A stretch of 64,000 nucleotides of DNA from Eublepharis macularius (taxonomy: Eukaryota; Chordata; Lepidosauria; Squamata; Eublepharidae), in NCBI RefSeq assembly GCF_028583425.1, contig NC_072790.1, forward strand, positions 160,946,397 through 161,010,396. The letters run 5' to 3'. Shown piece by piece: positions 10,178 through 20,201 of this stretch. Each line of letters begins with the position of its first letter. Within the stretch, counting starts at the first letter, position 1. The position numbers and the translations under genes were made by a program. The notes beneath the pieces were generated by a model that saw only the letters and a list, made by a program, of their open reading frames with translations, made no database searches and was not told the origin of the DNA.

Positions 10178-11044
10178 TCAGAGATGTTTGGGGAGGGCGG
10201 GGCGCGGGGGAGCAGCCATGCCCTGGACGTGCCTGTGGGGGAAAAAGACACGTGTGGGCTTTGCCTCGTTCCACTGGCAAGGCAAGCCCCACACTCCGCC
10301 ATCCGGGGGGGGGTTGCACATGGTCGAGGGCAGCAGCTGATGCATGACGGTCTGGTGAGGATGCACTCGGCCTTGGCAAGCCTTTACCTTTAAGGGAGAG
10401 AATGAGCTGGTCACAACAAACACCTGGCCACATGTGGTTTTCGAGGCGCCTGCCTCTGAGGCAGCCAGGGGCGGGCATGGTTGCCCCCCACCCCTGCTGG
10501 GCCTCACCCAAAGCGGCAAGTGAGCGGGTGGGTTCAGGTGAATGGGCGGTTTGCACTAATCTGCGGAATGCCCCCCCACCTCCTCCTTACCTGTCAGCGC
10601 TCTGTCGGTCATCACCAGGTGGGAGCGCAAGAGTCAGGGCACCTGCAAGGAAACGGGAGAGCATGCGGTTAATTTGCAAAGTGTCATTCCCTTCTGCCAC
10701 GGAAGGGTTAGTTTGTTTGTGCTTAGTTAGAAGCAACTAGCATGCATCAGTTAGCTGTGGAGTCATTCTTTCTATCACGGTAGAAAGAGAGTTAGGCAGT
10801 TAGGCACCTCTTCCCCTTTATGCGAAGTTCCCCCAGTTTTTCGCAAAGTCCCCTGAGTGCATTCTGCGCCTGCCAATGTGAATGCCCTCAGCCCGTTTCG
10901 GTTTTCAAAGGGGCAATGCCACTCAGCAGACGGGCAGAGCCTCCGGCCGAGTGCTCACTTACCTGGGGGTTTGGGCGGTGCTGGCCGGATGTTTTGTAGG
11001 ACGCGGTCGCAGGTGATTGGGTGCAGAGAGGGGGGCTCGTCCAT
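10178..11044 (-). CDS. putative small spliced protein near the right end of the Harbinger block (62 residues, three exons)
   Basis: Proposed exons are complement of 10963-11044, 10591-10642 and 10178-10232. Splice sites are strong: CCCCCAG|GTAAGT, TTTCCTTGCAG|GTGCC, GACAG|GTAAGG and CCCCCACAG|GCACG. Phases are 1 then 2 and the joined frame is open from ATG 11044 to TGA. The product is short and proline-rich, starting MDEPPSLHPITCDRVL, with no recognised domain. A CCAAT motif (GACCAATCAGC) lies just upstream of the start, near 11055-11075, and an AATAAA lies downstream. The last exon could alternatively be read in another frame ending at 10033 if exon 2 carried its own ATG. The splice signals support a transcript; the protein is less certain. 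Confidence 0.45.
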
Positions 11045-11877
11045 GCCGGGCGCGCACGCTGATTGGTCCCCGGGATAGTTCTCATCCTATGCTCCTTCGG
11101 GCCATAGGGGCGGGGCGAGGCGCTCAGAGAGGGGGCTGATTTTTCGCCGTTCCATGGACGCCTATGGGCTACGCCTTCTTTTTCCGTGGCGTAGCTTTTT
11201 TGCGCCGCTGTGGGCGTTCCCGCTTCTGGAGGAGCTTAGGGAGCGGACTAACTCCGACCCCGCCTTGCTCCCCGCCCCCCCCTGCGTCGGCGTAGGGCTC
11301 TACGCCACTTCTGCGCCGCCGCCCGGGCGCCTGTGGCTTGCACCGGTGCTGGCCCGCCGGCGGGCCAGCGCCGCGTCCCAGCGCGGGCGGAAGGCCACTT
11401 ACGCGGGCGTACGGGCTAGATGCGCCCTCGCAAGCCTTAGTTCGGTTCCTGTTCACTTTCCGTGCCCTTCTTAGGATTGGGCTGCCCATTGCCTAACACT
11501 GTGAACTAACTTGCTGTTTTTGGATTACATTATATTAAATCCTTTTCTATTGCTGAACTATAATAAACTGGGAATATATAATTGCTGGATTGCTATTTGA
11601 AATATTTTTTCTTTTTTTAATGTCTCCACTCTTTTTAATTAAAATGGCCAAAACCTTGAATTGAAGAATTCTCAGCAACATTACAGACTGAATTATATTG
11701 AACTATACTGCCACCCATTGGCTGAAAGTAAATTGAACTATTGAATTATTACAGCTACATAATTCCCACTCATTGGCTTGAAGAATGGACTTACTTTCCT
11801 TTTTTTCTTACTAATCTTATTAATTTTAAGGAAAGATCTGAGGTATTCAGGTGAAGAAGATAAGTCAATTTGAAGAA

Positions 11878-12475
11878 AATGGCTGCAGCTATGAGAAAGG
11901 TCAAAGTTAAAATTTCAGCAGGTGTCATAGATAAAATATCTCAAAGAATAATCATCTTTCTTTCAATACAATTTAAAACCTTGTTCACAGAATTAAAGCA
12001 AGAGTATAAGAACACTTTAACTCAGAAGAAGCAAACTGATGAGGAGATTCAAGAATCAATGCAGGAAAACAAAGAATTATTAACCCAACTACAACAAATG
12101 GACCAGACTACACAAGGATTTTCTACAGGAATAAGGGAAGACTTTCAGAAGTTAAGAACTGAATTACTCACTCGGATGTGAGGGCGATCTGGCTGCGACA
12201 TGTTGATCACCAGGGTTGATTCGGCTGATCTGGCTGGCTAGGCGGGTGTCCCCTTCCTCCCTCACCGCTCCATGTGCATCCCTCCCGAAGCTGCATGCTT
12301 GGTGGAAGAGGACGACCATCCCAGAATTACTCTCTGGATTAAAAAAAATAAATCAGAAAACTCAAGAAAATAATCAAGACATTCAAGAAACTAAAATACA
12401 CCAGACAGAATTTAGAGAGATACAAAAAAGAATTGAATCAGTTCAAGTATTACATGCAAGCTCACTGATAAAGTA
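11878..12475 (+). pseudogene. L1-type ORF1 (coiled-coil part), split by a 7SK insertion
   Basis: From the ATG at 11878 the frame encodes a Lys/Gln/Glu-rich helix with TQKKQTDEEIQ and MQENKELLTQLQQMDQ, typical of the L1 ORF1 coiled coil. It runs into the 7SK insert at 12174. After the second TSD copy the same kind of sequence resumes (KTQENNQDIQETK, EFREIQKRIESV) to a stop at 12473-12475. Downstream to 12716 and beyond 14274 are degraded RNA-binding-domain remnants (e.g. GINSTHAN). ORF1 proteins bind LINE RNA as trimers. This copy is dead. Confidence 0.65.
12174..12322 (+). pseudogene. RN7SK: 7SK RNA retropseudogene, 3'-truncated
   Basis: It begins exactly at the known 7SK 5' end (GGATGTGAGGGCGATCTGGC) and matches the 5' domain through GACGACCATCCC, with an internal ~10-nt deletion relative to the mammalian RNA near 12200. 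It covers roughly the first 150-160 nt and lacks the 3' stem and T-tract. It is flanked by near-identical gaattactcactc (12161-12173) and gaattactctctg (12324-12336), a LINE-type TSD, and has no poly(A) tail. 7SK is the scaffold of the P-TEFb-inhibiting snRNP. This copy is a truncated insertion, not a functional gene. Confidence 0.9.
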
Positions 12476-12716
12476 GGCCAGAGAATGGAAACTTGAGAAA
12501 TGGAATTTAGAAGTAATAATTTGGGGCTTCGTGGAATCTGAGAAACCTTGGTCGATTTGGATTTAGAGAGTGTATTCTGAGGGCCAGTATGAGATTATCT
12601 GAGGGTGCAAGGTGACTTTGACCCAGGGGGCCTTCCACACCGAGATGATCCAAAGATTCTACAGCTTTCTGGACACTGAGCAAATTACTGGAATCAACTC
12701 AACACATGCAAATTGG

Positions 12717-14258
12717 GAGATTCAGTTTCGTTTTCCCAGCCATGTCGGACGTTCCTCTCCGCAGGTCCGGGGGGAACTGTCTGAGCAGCCTGTCCGGGTG
12801 GGTGACCCGCGAGGGTTAACCCCCAGGACTCCCAGTGAGGGAGCCTGGATCTGGGGCGCCGCGGGAAGAACCCCCTGGAAGTAATGCAGGGGGTAAATTG
12901 CCCGCTTGCTCCAACGGAGGCCGGCAGACTTGCGCAGCACCGCATGTGCTGCCGGGCCATGGAGAACGGCAATAAGCAGATTTAAGGTGAAGACCTGTAA
13001 GTAAGCGAATCCCTTCTGATTTTTAAGCGTATGCGAAGGATCGGTGGGAATTGAAGCTAAAAAGGTGCAGACTTCTTCCCCTGCACCGACTTTCGGAACT
13101 TAGTTGGCAACCCCCCCCCCAAGATGGCGACGAGAAAGCAGAGCCCAGCAATGAGTAAATCGGTGATGGCGGCATTACAGGGGAATGGGGAAACTTTGGA
13201 AGAGTTGGTGAGACGAGCAGTTTTCGATGCTGTGCAGCCCTTTGTAGCGAAACTGAATGAAATGGGGCAAAAGGTTGATTCAGTGGAGAGCGAGGTGAAA
13301 GCCATTAAAGAAACAGCGACCGGAGCAGAGCAGTCTGCGCACGAGAACGCAGTACTCATGAAAGCAACAAGTAAGGAAGTGAAGCTTTTGGAGAATCAAA
13401 TAATAGGATTACAAGTGGACCGTGCCCAAACAGTATTGCGTCTTCAAAATGTAAAAGAAGAGCAAAGTGAAAATTTAAAAGATTTGGTGTCTGGACTTTT
13501 GGCGCCATTCACAAAGGCAACTAAAGAAGAGATAAAAAATGATATTTTGGAAGTCCAGCGGACATCTTTAAAGTATGCAATGAAGCGTCAGCTGCCTCGC
13601 GAGATTATTATTGACTTTTCATCTAAGAAGACTCGGGACACCATCTTAGACAATTCGTATAATGTGGACTGGGATTATTTGGGCAATAAGGTTAAAATAT
13701 TGAAGGATGTTCCATTTTTGGCTCGTAAAAGAAGATTCAAGTATAAAGGACTTGCGGCTTTCTTGAGGAAATGTGATATAAAATATAAATGTCTGTTTCC
13801 AGGAGGCGTCTGGTTCAGATATAAAGATCAAATTTACAAGATCACATCGGACGCGCAGCTGACAGACTTTTTGTTCAACCATCAGGAGTTTCAGCAGGAA
13901 GAAAGTTCGAAGTCTGAAGGGGAAAGTGGGGGGAGGAAAGAGCGGGCGCAGCTGCTCCAGCTGCGCAGAGAGAATTGAGACCGAGACGCAAGGGGGGGGG
14001 GAGAAGTCCTGATCCTGAATATAATCTGTATTGTATAAGACCTACCAATCTGATAGCATATTAGAAAGTTAACTTTTAAGAAAAATTGCAGCATGAAGGG
14101 AATACAAGACATGTAGTGTAGTGTTTGTTGTTTGTATGTTGATTTTCCCTTTTCCCAGTTCTCCCTTCCCTTTTTCCCCCTCCCCTTTATACTTTTGTAG
14201 TCTTCTGTAGTTTTTTTTATGTTAGATATTAAAAAATAATAAAAAAACTTTAAAAAAA
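12717..14258 (+). mobile_element. ORF1-only 'half-L1' (HAL1-like) retroelement with TSD
   Basis: Bounded by perfect 15-bp copies of acacatgcaaattgg (12702-12716 and 14259-14273). It contains a GC-rich ~400-bp leader, one intact ORF1 (13124-13978), a ~280-bp 3'UTR and a terminal A-rich tail with AATAAA. No ORF2 is present, so it must rely on L1 enzymes in trans. The same leader, ORF1 and start of the 3'UTR recur at 32596-33979 inside a chimeric L1. Mammalian HAL1 has the same architecture; whether the squamate family is described I cannot tell. Confidence 0.85.
13124..13978 (+). CDS. intact L1-type ORF1 protein of the half-L1 element
   Basis: 284 codons from ATG 13124 to TGA without interruption. 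Residues ~20-100 form a coiled coil (LNEMGQKVDSVESEVKAIKE, VKLLENQIIGLQ). Residues ~100-175 match the L1 RNA-recognition region (RAQTVLRLQNVKE; QLPREIIIDFSSKKTRDTIL). Residues ~190-260 match the C-terminal domain (NKVKILKDVPFLARKRRFKY, WFRYKDQIYKIT). The tail is Ser/Glu/Arg-rich. The family function is RNA chaperoning in the L1 ribonucleoprotein. The intact frame suggests a fairly recent insertion. The homologous copy at 33004-33902 is broken by a frameshift. Confidence 0.88.
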   Translation: MATRKQSPAMSKSVMAALQGNGETLEELVRRAVFDAVQPFVAKLNEMGQKVDSVESEVKAIKETATGAEQSAHENAVLMKATSKEVKLLENQIIGLQVDRAQTVLRLQNVKEEQSENLKDLVSGLLAPFTKATKEEIKNDILEVQRTSLKYAMKRQLPREIIIDFSSKKTRDTILDNSYNVDWDYLGNKVKILKDVPFLARKRRFKYKGLAAFLRKCDIKYKCLFPGGVWFRYKDQIYKITSDAQLTDFLFNHQEFQQEESSKSEGESGGRKERAQLLQLRREN

Positions 14259-14273
14259 ACACATGCAAATTGG

Positions 14274-15200
14274 AAGAACGCACGAAGGAAAGAAATATAA
14301 ATAGAGACAGAGGGGAGCTCTATTCTGAAACTTAAACTATATACTATGCATGATATATATACTGTATGGTGTATAAAACTAGCTTATAGAATCTTTTGCT
14401 TCTCTCTCCTCTTTAATATCTTTTTTATTGCTATATTTTTATGATTAGATGAATTTCTTTATATATACAACAGGTCAATTTATTAAATTTAGAATATATA
14501 ATTAATATTAAAATAGATTTAACTGTTGAGACAAACAGCCAAACTAATAAATTGATACACTAAATAGTATGAGGCTGAACATAAGGTTGAACATAAAATG
14601 CTTAAAGTTTCGCCTAGTACTGAATCTTAAAAATATGTTATTAGATATTTTACCTAGCAGTCTTATAGTATGAATAGGTGTCTATGGGAAAATTAACTTT
14701 TTTATATAATAGACCAATCTTAGAATTTTAGAAAAAATCGAAAGACTTGTTTCTTTTGAATAGGTGGTAGTAATCTAGGGAAAACTAAGAATGCCTACTG
14801 TTGAAATGGATTAATTCTAAAGTCAGTATTTTAGAATGTTGAATAGAAAATGCCAAGTAGCAGAAATCTAAGAAAAACAAAGAATGGCTACTGCTGAAGT
14901 GGATCAATTGTAAAATCAAAATTTTAGAATGTTGAAAAGAGAATGCTAAGTATATGCAAGTAATGAGATGGAAAGAAGAAATAGTCTGTAGTCATGTGTT
15001 ATACGTTTTGCTGTTTATTTTCACGTAACTGATCTTCACTTTGTTTGTATTACTCAATGCACTGATTATCACACCTTTGTTGTTTACTATCTATAACAAT
15101 GTTAAATCGTGCATGATTTACTATTTTTATTGTTACTGTAATACTGTCCACTCTCTCTCTAATACTGTCCAATTCATTAATTTTTTTAAAAAAAATAACT
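14274..15200 (+). mobile_element. AT-rich continuation of the old ORF1 element (3' part)
   Basis: It resumes directly at the right TSD of the half-L1 insertion and ends in an A-rich tract near 15180-15198. No ORF2-like sequence is seen, so this older element may also be ORF1-only, or the rest is lost. It holds an imperfect direct duplication: 14768-14860 and 14861-14953 share aatctaggg/aagaaaaac..., attttagaatgttgaa and atgc(c/t)aagta. Confidence 0.45.
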
Positions 15201-16020
15201 ACTGCATGTTCTGTGCACCACCCCAACAAACATATTCAGACAATGATAAATAAGATTAATATTAAATATACAATTTTAAGATTGTTAATTACTAGAGTAT
15301 CTTTGAGAGTGTAGGTTTCTCTCTCCCCATCTCTGTTATTGAAACTTAATCAACTGTTGTATATCTAGAGTGAAGGACTCCCCTCTCCACCGTCCCACTC
15401 ATCTCAGCATGAGACACAGCAGCTCTGTGCAGACTGAGATTGCTAAGGTACCTGAAGGAGAACCAGCTGGCTGTTAAGAAAGCGGAGGGAAAATCCACCC
15501 CCCCCCCCGCACTGTGGCCAGCTTGCTTTTTTCCTGGGTGGCTGTCGTAGTGGAGGTTTTACTCTGTCTCTTTTCTGCTGCCAGCCACCTGGGTCTTAGT
15601 ATGAGAGCATGGAGACTGCAGAGAACATTGGAGGGAATGGACACTTTATTTCCCACCCTAGCACAAGGCCTGCACTTACCTGTCCTCCAGCCCCTCAAGA
15701 GTTTCAAGGTAGGAACTACCTGCCAACTACAATTCCTATTGAGCAATGGCCTTGTCCTTGTCCACTTCCTTAAAATTTGAGGTGGGTGTCACATTGGGGA
15801 ACAGTGCTCACGAGAGCCACAGGTGGTTCCCAAGCCACTGAGTAAGTATCACTAAACTAGAGAATGTGTGATTTTCTGTATGCTACATACCAAGTTTATC
15901 CATTCATCTCTCAGAGCTTTAATTGAGAGACCCTGTGGGGTGAACTGAACCCTGAATGCTGACAACATAGTTGATTTGGATGTTTGGTATCATCAATACC
16001 TTTCTCTGATTCTCAATACC
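15201..16020. other. no recognised gene
   Basis: Mixed-composition sequence without recognisable coding or repeat motifs. A C-tract is present at about 15498-15508. Confidence 0.5.
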
Positions 16021-16033
16021 ATTCTCTAAGCTG

Positions 16034-16422
16034 CAGAGGAGTTAGCCGTGTTAGTCTGTGCATCTGACAGGGAGAGCTGTGGTTATCGAAGGCTTATACT
16101 ACATTGGAATTGGATGGTCTGGTTGTTCTGCTGCTACAAACCAACACGGCAAACTCCTTTGAAGCCTCACACAAGCCAATTAATCTCCATACCAAAAGGA
16201 GATGTTTACATTTACTAGCAAAGGAATGTTTTGGTTACATCCCTCCCTTCCCCCCCCTAACTGCATCTTCTCTCTCCTCCCCTTCTCCCCCCTCCTCTTC
16301 TATATTTGACCAGTTTCTGTTCCATGCATCTGACGAAGAGAACTTGATTCTCGAAAGCTTATGCTACAATAAAATTGGTTAGTCTTAAAGGTGCTACTGG
16401 ACTCTTTTTGATTCTCTTTTTG
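16034..16422 (+). repeat. interspersed retroposon-like repeat (copy B) with 13-bp TSD
   Basis: Flanked by attctctaagctg at 16021-16033 and 16423-16435. It begins gttagccgtgttagtctg and ends in cttatgctacaataaaattg then ggtgctactggactc, a familiar reptile repeat. An inverted partial copy of the 3' part lies at about 16056-16155, so the transcript would fold back. A 13-bp TSD fits LINE-driven retroposition. Its class (SINE or other) is not certain. Confidence 0.75.
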
Positions 16423-16584
16423 ATTCTCTAAGCTGTGGATATTCTAACCTTTCTCTAAACTGTGATGTTCTAAGTCAGAAATCAGTGATGGAATGTGTGG
16501 TATAAACAAACTGAAATTTACTCCTGAATGGTCAATAGGCATGCCAATTTTCCCTCTTGGGTTTATATGCCTGATGTGTTTTTT

Positions 16585-16876
16585 TTACTACAACAACAAC
16601 AACAACCACAACAAACCACCACCACCACCACCACAACATTCGATTTATATACCACTCTTCAGGATGACCTAACAGCCACTCAGAGCAGTTTACAAAGTAT
16701 GTTATTATCATCCCCGCAACAAAACATCCTGTGAGGTGGATGGGGCTGAGAGAGCTCTGGAAGAACTGTGACTAGCCCAAGGTCACCCAGCTGGCTTCAA
16801 GTGGAGGAGGGAGGACTCAAACCCAGTTCTCCAGATTAGAGCCCTGTGCTCTTAACCACTACACCAAACCGGCTCT
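16585..16876 (-). mobile_element. tRNA-derived SINE (Sauria type)
   Basis: Read on the minus strand, it starts agagccggtttggtgtagtgg, with a pol III A-box-like TGGTGTAGTGGTTAAG (16851-16866) and B-box-like GGTTTGAGTCC (16813-16823). A SINE body follows (gggtgaccttgggctagtcac) and then a simple (GTT)n/(GTG)n tail at its 3' end (16585-16635). This layout matches the squamate Sauria SINE. It is non-coding and LINE-mobilised. Confidence 0.85.
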
Positions 16877-16924
16877 GTAAACGGAAGGGATCCAGCCATG
16901 GTTACACATGGCTTAGTTACATCT

Positions 16925-17365
16925 ACACTGTTTCAGTGTGATGGACTTTGTAGAGTGCTGCTTTGAAGAGGGTCCCAAAACTGCATCTGGTCCAGAAAGT
17001 GACTACCAGATGTTTACAGAGACAAGTCACGAGGAGCATATTTACCTATTTTGAGCTATCTGTTCTGGTTGCAATTTAAATTCTGGAGCTCATTACAAGT
17101 GCTGGGCTTTACTTATAAAGCCCCAAATGGTCTGGGACCACAGTATTTTAAGGATTAGAGTATATCTTTCCCTATAGGTCATTTACAGAGGATGTCTCTG
17201 TGTTTTCAGTATTTAAAGTGTGGTGGACAGCTGCAAAAAAGAGGGCCTTTTCAATGTTAGTGCTGTGTCCTTGGAACACCCTGCCAAGGGAGATTTTCTG
17301 GTCCTCCCTTGATAGTGTTTCGTCTGCAGCTGAAACCAGTATTTTTTTAAGGGGCATTTAGAGTT
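16925..17365 (+). pseudogene. L2-like LINE ORF2 C-terminal remnant
   Basis: Broken translation recalls the end of L2-clade ORF2. It has a YLFWLQFKFW-like 'HWLP...R..FK' stretch, LGFTYKAPNGLGPQY (usually 'LTYKALHGLGP.Y'), then a 'RAFS...P.LWN.LP.EI' equivalent at about 17243-17295. Several stops and frameshifts are present. The limits are approximate. Confidence 0.6.
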
Positions 17366-19058
17366 TAAAACTGGATGACTTTGTATTTTGTGGTACAGAA
17401 ATGCCTTAGATCAATAGACAAACTAAGGGGTAAATGACACTTTATATGCAGCTGCCTGTAGTGAAATTCAATGACCTTGGGATGGGGCAATTTACATCAA
17501 GGAGGGATGGGAATAGGGAACAACTCTTCGATCAATCACTTGAAACTCTGCTTGCCCCCTCTACCTGCCTCTACCGTGGCTTTGGTGAAGTAAACATGGG
17601 TTTAGAAGAAGAGTAAAAGCAGATATTGAAACTGAAGTTGCTGCTGTGTTATATCCTGCACATGTACCCTTATAAGTGGTTTGATGATTAGTACTTACTG
17701 GTCATCAACTTCTCTTATCGGTCAAACCATCTTGCTTTGTTCTTTACACCCCTTGGGGAGGCTAAAGGCTCTTTTTTGTTGGACTTGCATTTTCTTGTAT
17801 TTATAATGTTTTCCCATAGCAGAATTTAATTTTTTTTCTCCTTTGCTTTTTAAAAGAAGGCATAACAAATTAACAATTCACACATTTGAAAGAACTGTCT
17901 GGGGATGCTAATCAGATGCCAAGTGGTGGTAAACACATCCTTCCAAAGCCTCAAAGTGAATATGCATCATCATGATAATTTGGGTTAATCTGTTGCATCA
18001 CAGAAACACAGACTATTGCTATCTAGCAGGCAGAGATTTCCTCCTGCTGAGAATGCATCCTCCTTTCAGGCTGGGGGAATGGCTAAAGCTACTGGACATG
18101 GGATTATAATGGGACATCCCACAATGCACTGATAATAAAGCTTCTCCTAGATGAAGAGGCTTTAGCTGCAGTATTCACTCACTTGCTCAGAATAGAAGGA
18201 ACAAATCTGAAAGGCACTCTTCCATAAACCCAGCATTGAAAGAGCTGCATAAGTAAAATGACTGATAATATTCATTCCAGTTTGGAAAGCATGAATTGAA
18301 CTGTTCTTTAAATACAAATTTAATTTTCCTCTGACTCTCCAGCAACAGATAAATCATTTAAAAATAAAAAATAGACACAGTATTATACAATATTATGCTC
18401 TTCATTAGTTATTATATTAAAGTGCACATTTCTCCCTTTCAGATGTCAATAAAAAATAGTTGGATCTAGTTCTCCGAGGATTTTGTGGTGTGCATGTAGA
18501 ATAATTCTATTGCTTCCAGTACAAGAGGATTGTACTTCAGTGATTTTCAGCTACACACGAGTGCTTTTAAATAGCACAATGCACATTCTCTGACATACCA
18601 CCCAGCCATACAGCTGAAAGAAAATGATTTGGAGTAATTTAAATAAGCCTCTAGTAGATTCAATTTTAATTGAAAATATATTTTTCATTAAGCAATGTCA
18701 TGCATCACTATTGTTGATGCCCTTTCCTGTTGGCTGAAAACTCTCTTGGGCTTTTAAAGAGTGCATCTTTGGAATCATTTCAGCATTTTACTTTGATCAA
18801 ACTGCAGAAAGGGCTTCCTTATGGGGAAAGGGCTTGAGACAAGTGCTGGTACTCTGGCAATGATCTCCAGTCATTGCTGCCCAAATGCAAAATTCCAGCA
18901 AGAATTCTCACCCTTCCTCTTGCTTGTATTTCTTACAAGCAAAGCTGGGCCACAGGAGTTAAGGTAAAATGAGAGGATGACAGTAAAGTATGGCCCTATA
19001 TGGAGGAGATAATCCTGAAAAGGTGGATGGGCAGAGATGGGCAAGACACAAAATGCAC
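17366..19058. other. no recognised gene
   Basis: AT-rich DNA, probably unique. I see no family motif, RNA gene or TSD-flanked insertion. Confidence 0.5.
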
Positions 19059-20201
19059 TCAATTACCCCATTTCTTCTGAATTCCCAGGTTGTCATTAAG
19101 GAAGGTGTTGACATGATCTGACACCCATCCAATCCCCATTTCCCCACCAATGGCTGAGGCATACTGGGATAGGTACAAAATTGTACGCAGTCTTACAACA
19201 AGACATATTCCAGGTGGGTGATTTCTGTAATCCTCTAATTTATCAAAGGGAGTGTGCATAAGACAGAAAATCATCTGCTAATATAGGCTTCTGTCTACCC
19301 TCTTGGCTTTCACTCCCCTGTACATATTAAACTCTTCATGAAACTCCCTTAGGGTATCTGGCCCTTTGCTACTAAAACCTAGCAAAAGGCATATTTTACC
19401 ACCATCTCCTTCTCTCCAATACACTGCCATAACGAATACAAGCTGGTTGGGGATAATGCAGCCTTCCCTCCTAATGAGTAGAAGACTCACTAAGCAGTCA
19501 CTGTCTATTGCCATGAAGCAGATACCACTTAATTTTTCCTTCCATCTCCTTTGTTTGGCTGCGATGTACAAGGCACCCAGCCTAGGTCACATTCTCTGAA
19601 AACTTCTGCCCTGTTCTACAAAGTGGAGGAGCAAAGTACTTCCTCCTAACCTTCTGGATATCTATGAGAAAGCGGGAAGGGGGGCCCTTTTCTCTCTGGA
19701 ATCCAAAATTTATTAATCTGCAGTTACAATTTCAGACTCCCCCATCCAATTGTTTATGTGGATGCCTATGGGACAGAAAGTGGACATTCAACCATTTTGA
19801 CTAGAGGTTCATATTTATTTATTTAGAAAGCTTGTATGCTGCATCTCCAGACCTTCTTTGGCAGTGAGATCCTCATACTTGGAATTACAACTTACATAAC
19901 TATCATGTAGAATGTTTGTAACAAACATCCTCCATCTTTCATTTAGAAGAAAGTTCTGAAACTTGGAAGTAGGGTAGAGTGGCACTCAACTACCTCAGAC
20001 TATATTCTGATACAAATGATAATAAATCTGTAAACCTTCTGGAAGACTGGGTTCTTTCCACATTTGACATGTTCCCCCATCCAGCCTTCTAGGAACAAAG
20101 AAAACAAGAACTGGGTACATAGGACAAGAATTTCTCCTCACATGCAACGTACAATGACACAATTTAGACGTCTTATAAATATGCCTGTTTACAAGAAACA
20201 A
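19059..20201 (-). pseudogene. unidentified degraded reading frame
   Basis: One minus-strand frame runs about 380 codons with roughly a dozen stops but no obvious frameshift. Its downstream third is the best part: 19281-19571 and 19059-19274 are separated by a single TAG. It has protein-like composition, e.g. VYWREGDGGKICLLLGF, CLMHTPFDKLEDYRNHPPG and GWVSDHVNTFLND. I do not recognise the family. It could be an old processed pseudogene or an ancient viral insertion, or a chance frame. Confidence 0.3.

Larger units (their letters stand above)
3457..11484. mobile_element. large Harbinger-type (PIF/Harbinger) DNA transposon carrying at least four spliced reading frames
   Basis: The block starts TAA|CAGCGCAATCCTATGG and ends in TTAGGATTGGGCTG, whose reverse complement is CAGCCCAATCCTAA. 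The two ends thus share a terminal inverted motif of about 14 bp. The 3-bp TAA expected for Harbinger is present on the left but not immediately on the right; the nearest right-hand TAA is at 11494. The ~8 kb is uniformly GC- and CpG-rich, unlike both flanks. Inside are a Harbinger transposase (+), a divergent Myb/SANT-like gene (-) and two more minus-strand spliced frames with poly(A) signals. A short retroposed repeat interrupts it near 9717-9840. Established Harbinger elements carry two genes, so the extra frames are unusual. Treating the whole block as one element is an inference from the ends and composition. Confidence 0.7.
11495..12716 (+). mobile_element. old L1-type element, 5' region and ORF1 part
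   Basis: After the GC-rich block, composition drops to AT-rich. A leader (about 11500-11870) precedes a coiled-coil ORF1-like frame, interrupted first by a 7SK-derived insert and then by a half-L1 element. Sequence continues after the latter at 14274. The 5' boundary is not defined; the Harbinger block may have inserted near it. Confidence 0.55.

Noticed and set aside
11471..11496. Clean right-hand TAA duplication for the 8-kb element
   Set aside because: The bases after the inverted terminal motif are CCCATTGCC before the next TAA, so the duplication is not demonstrable. The element call rests on the ends and content.
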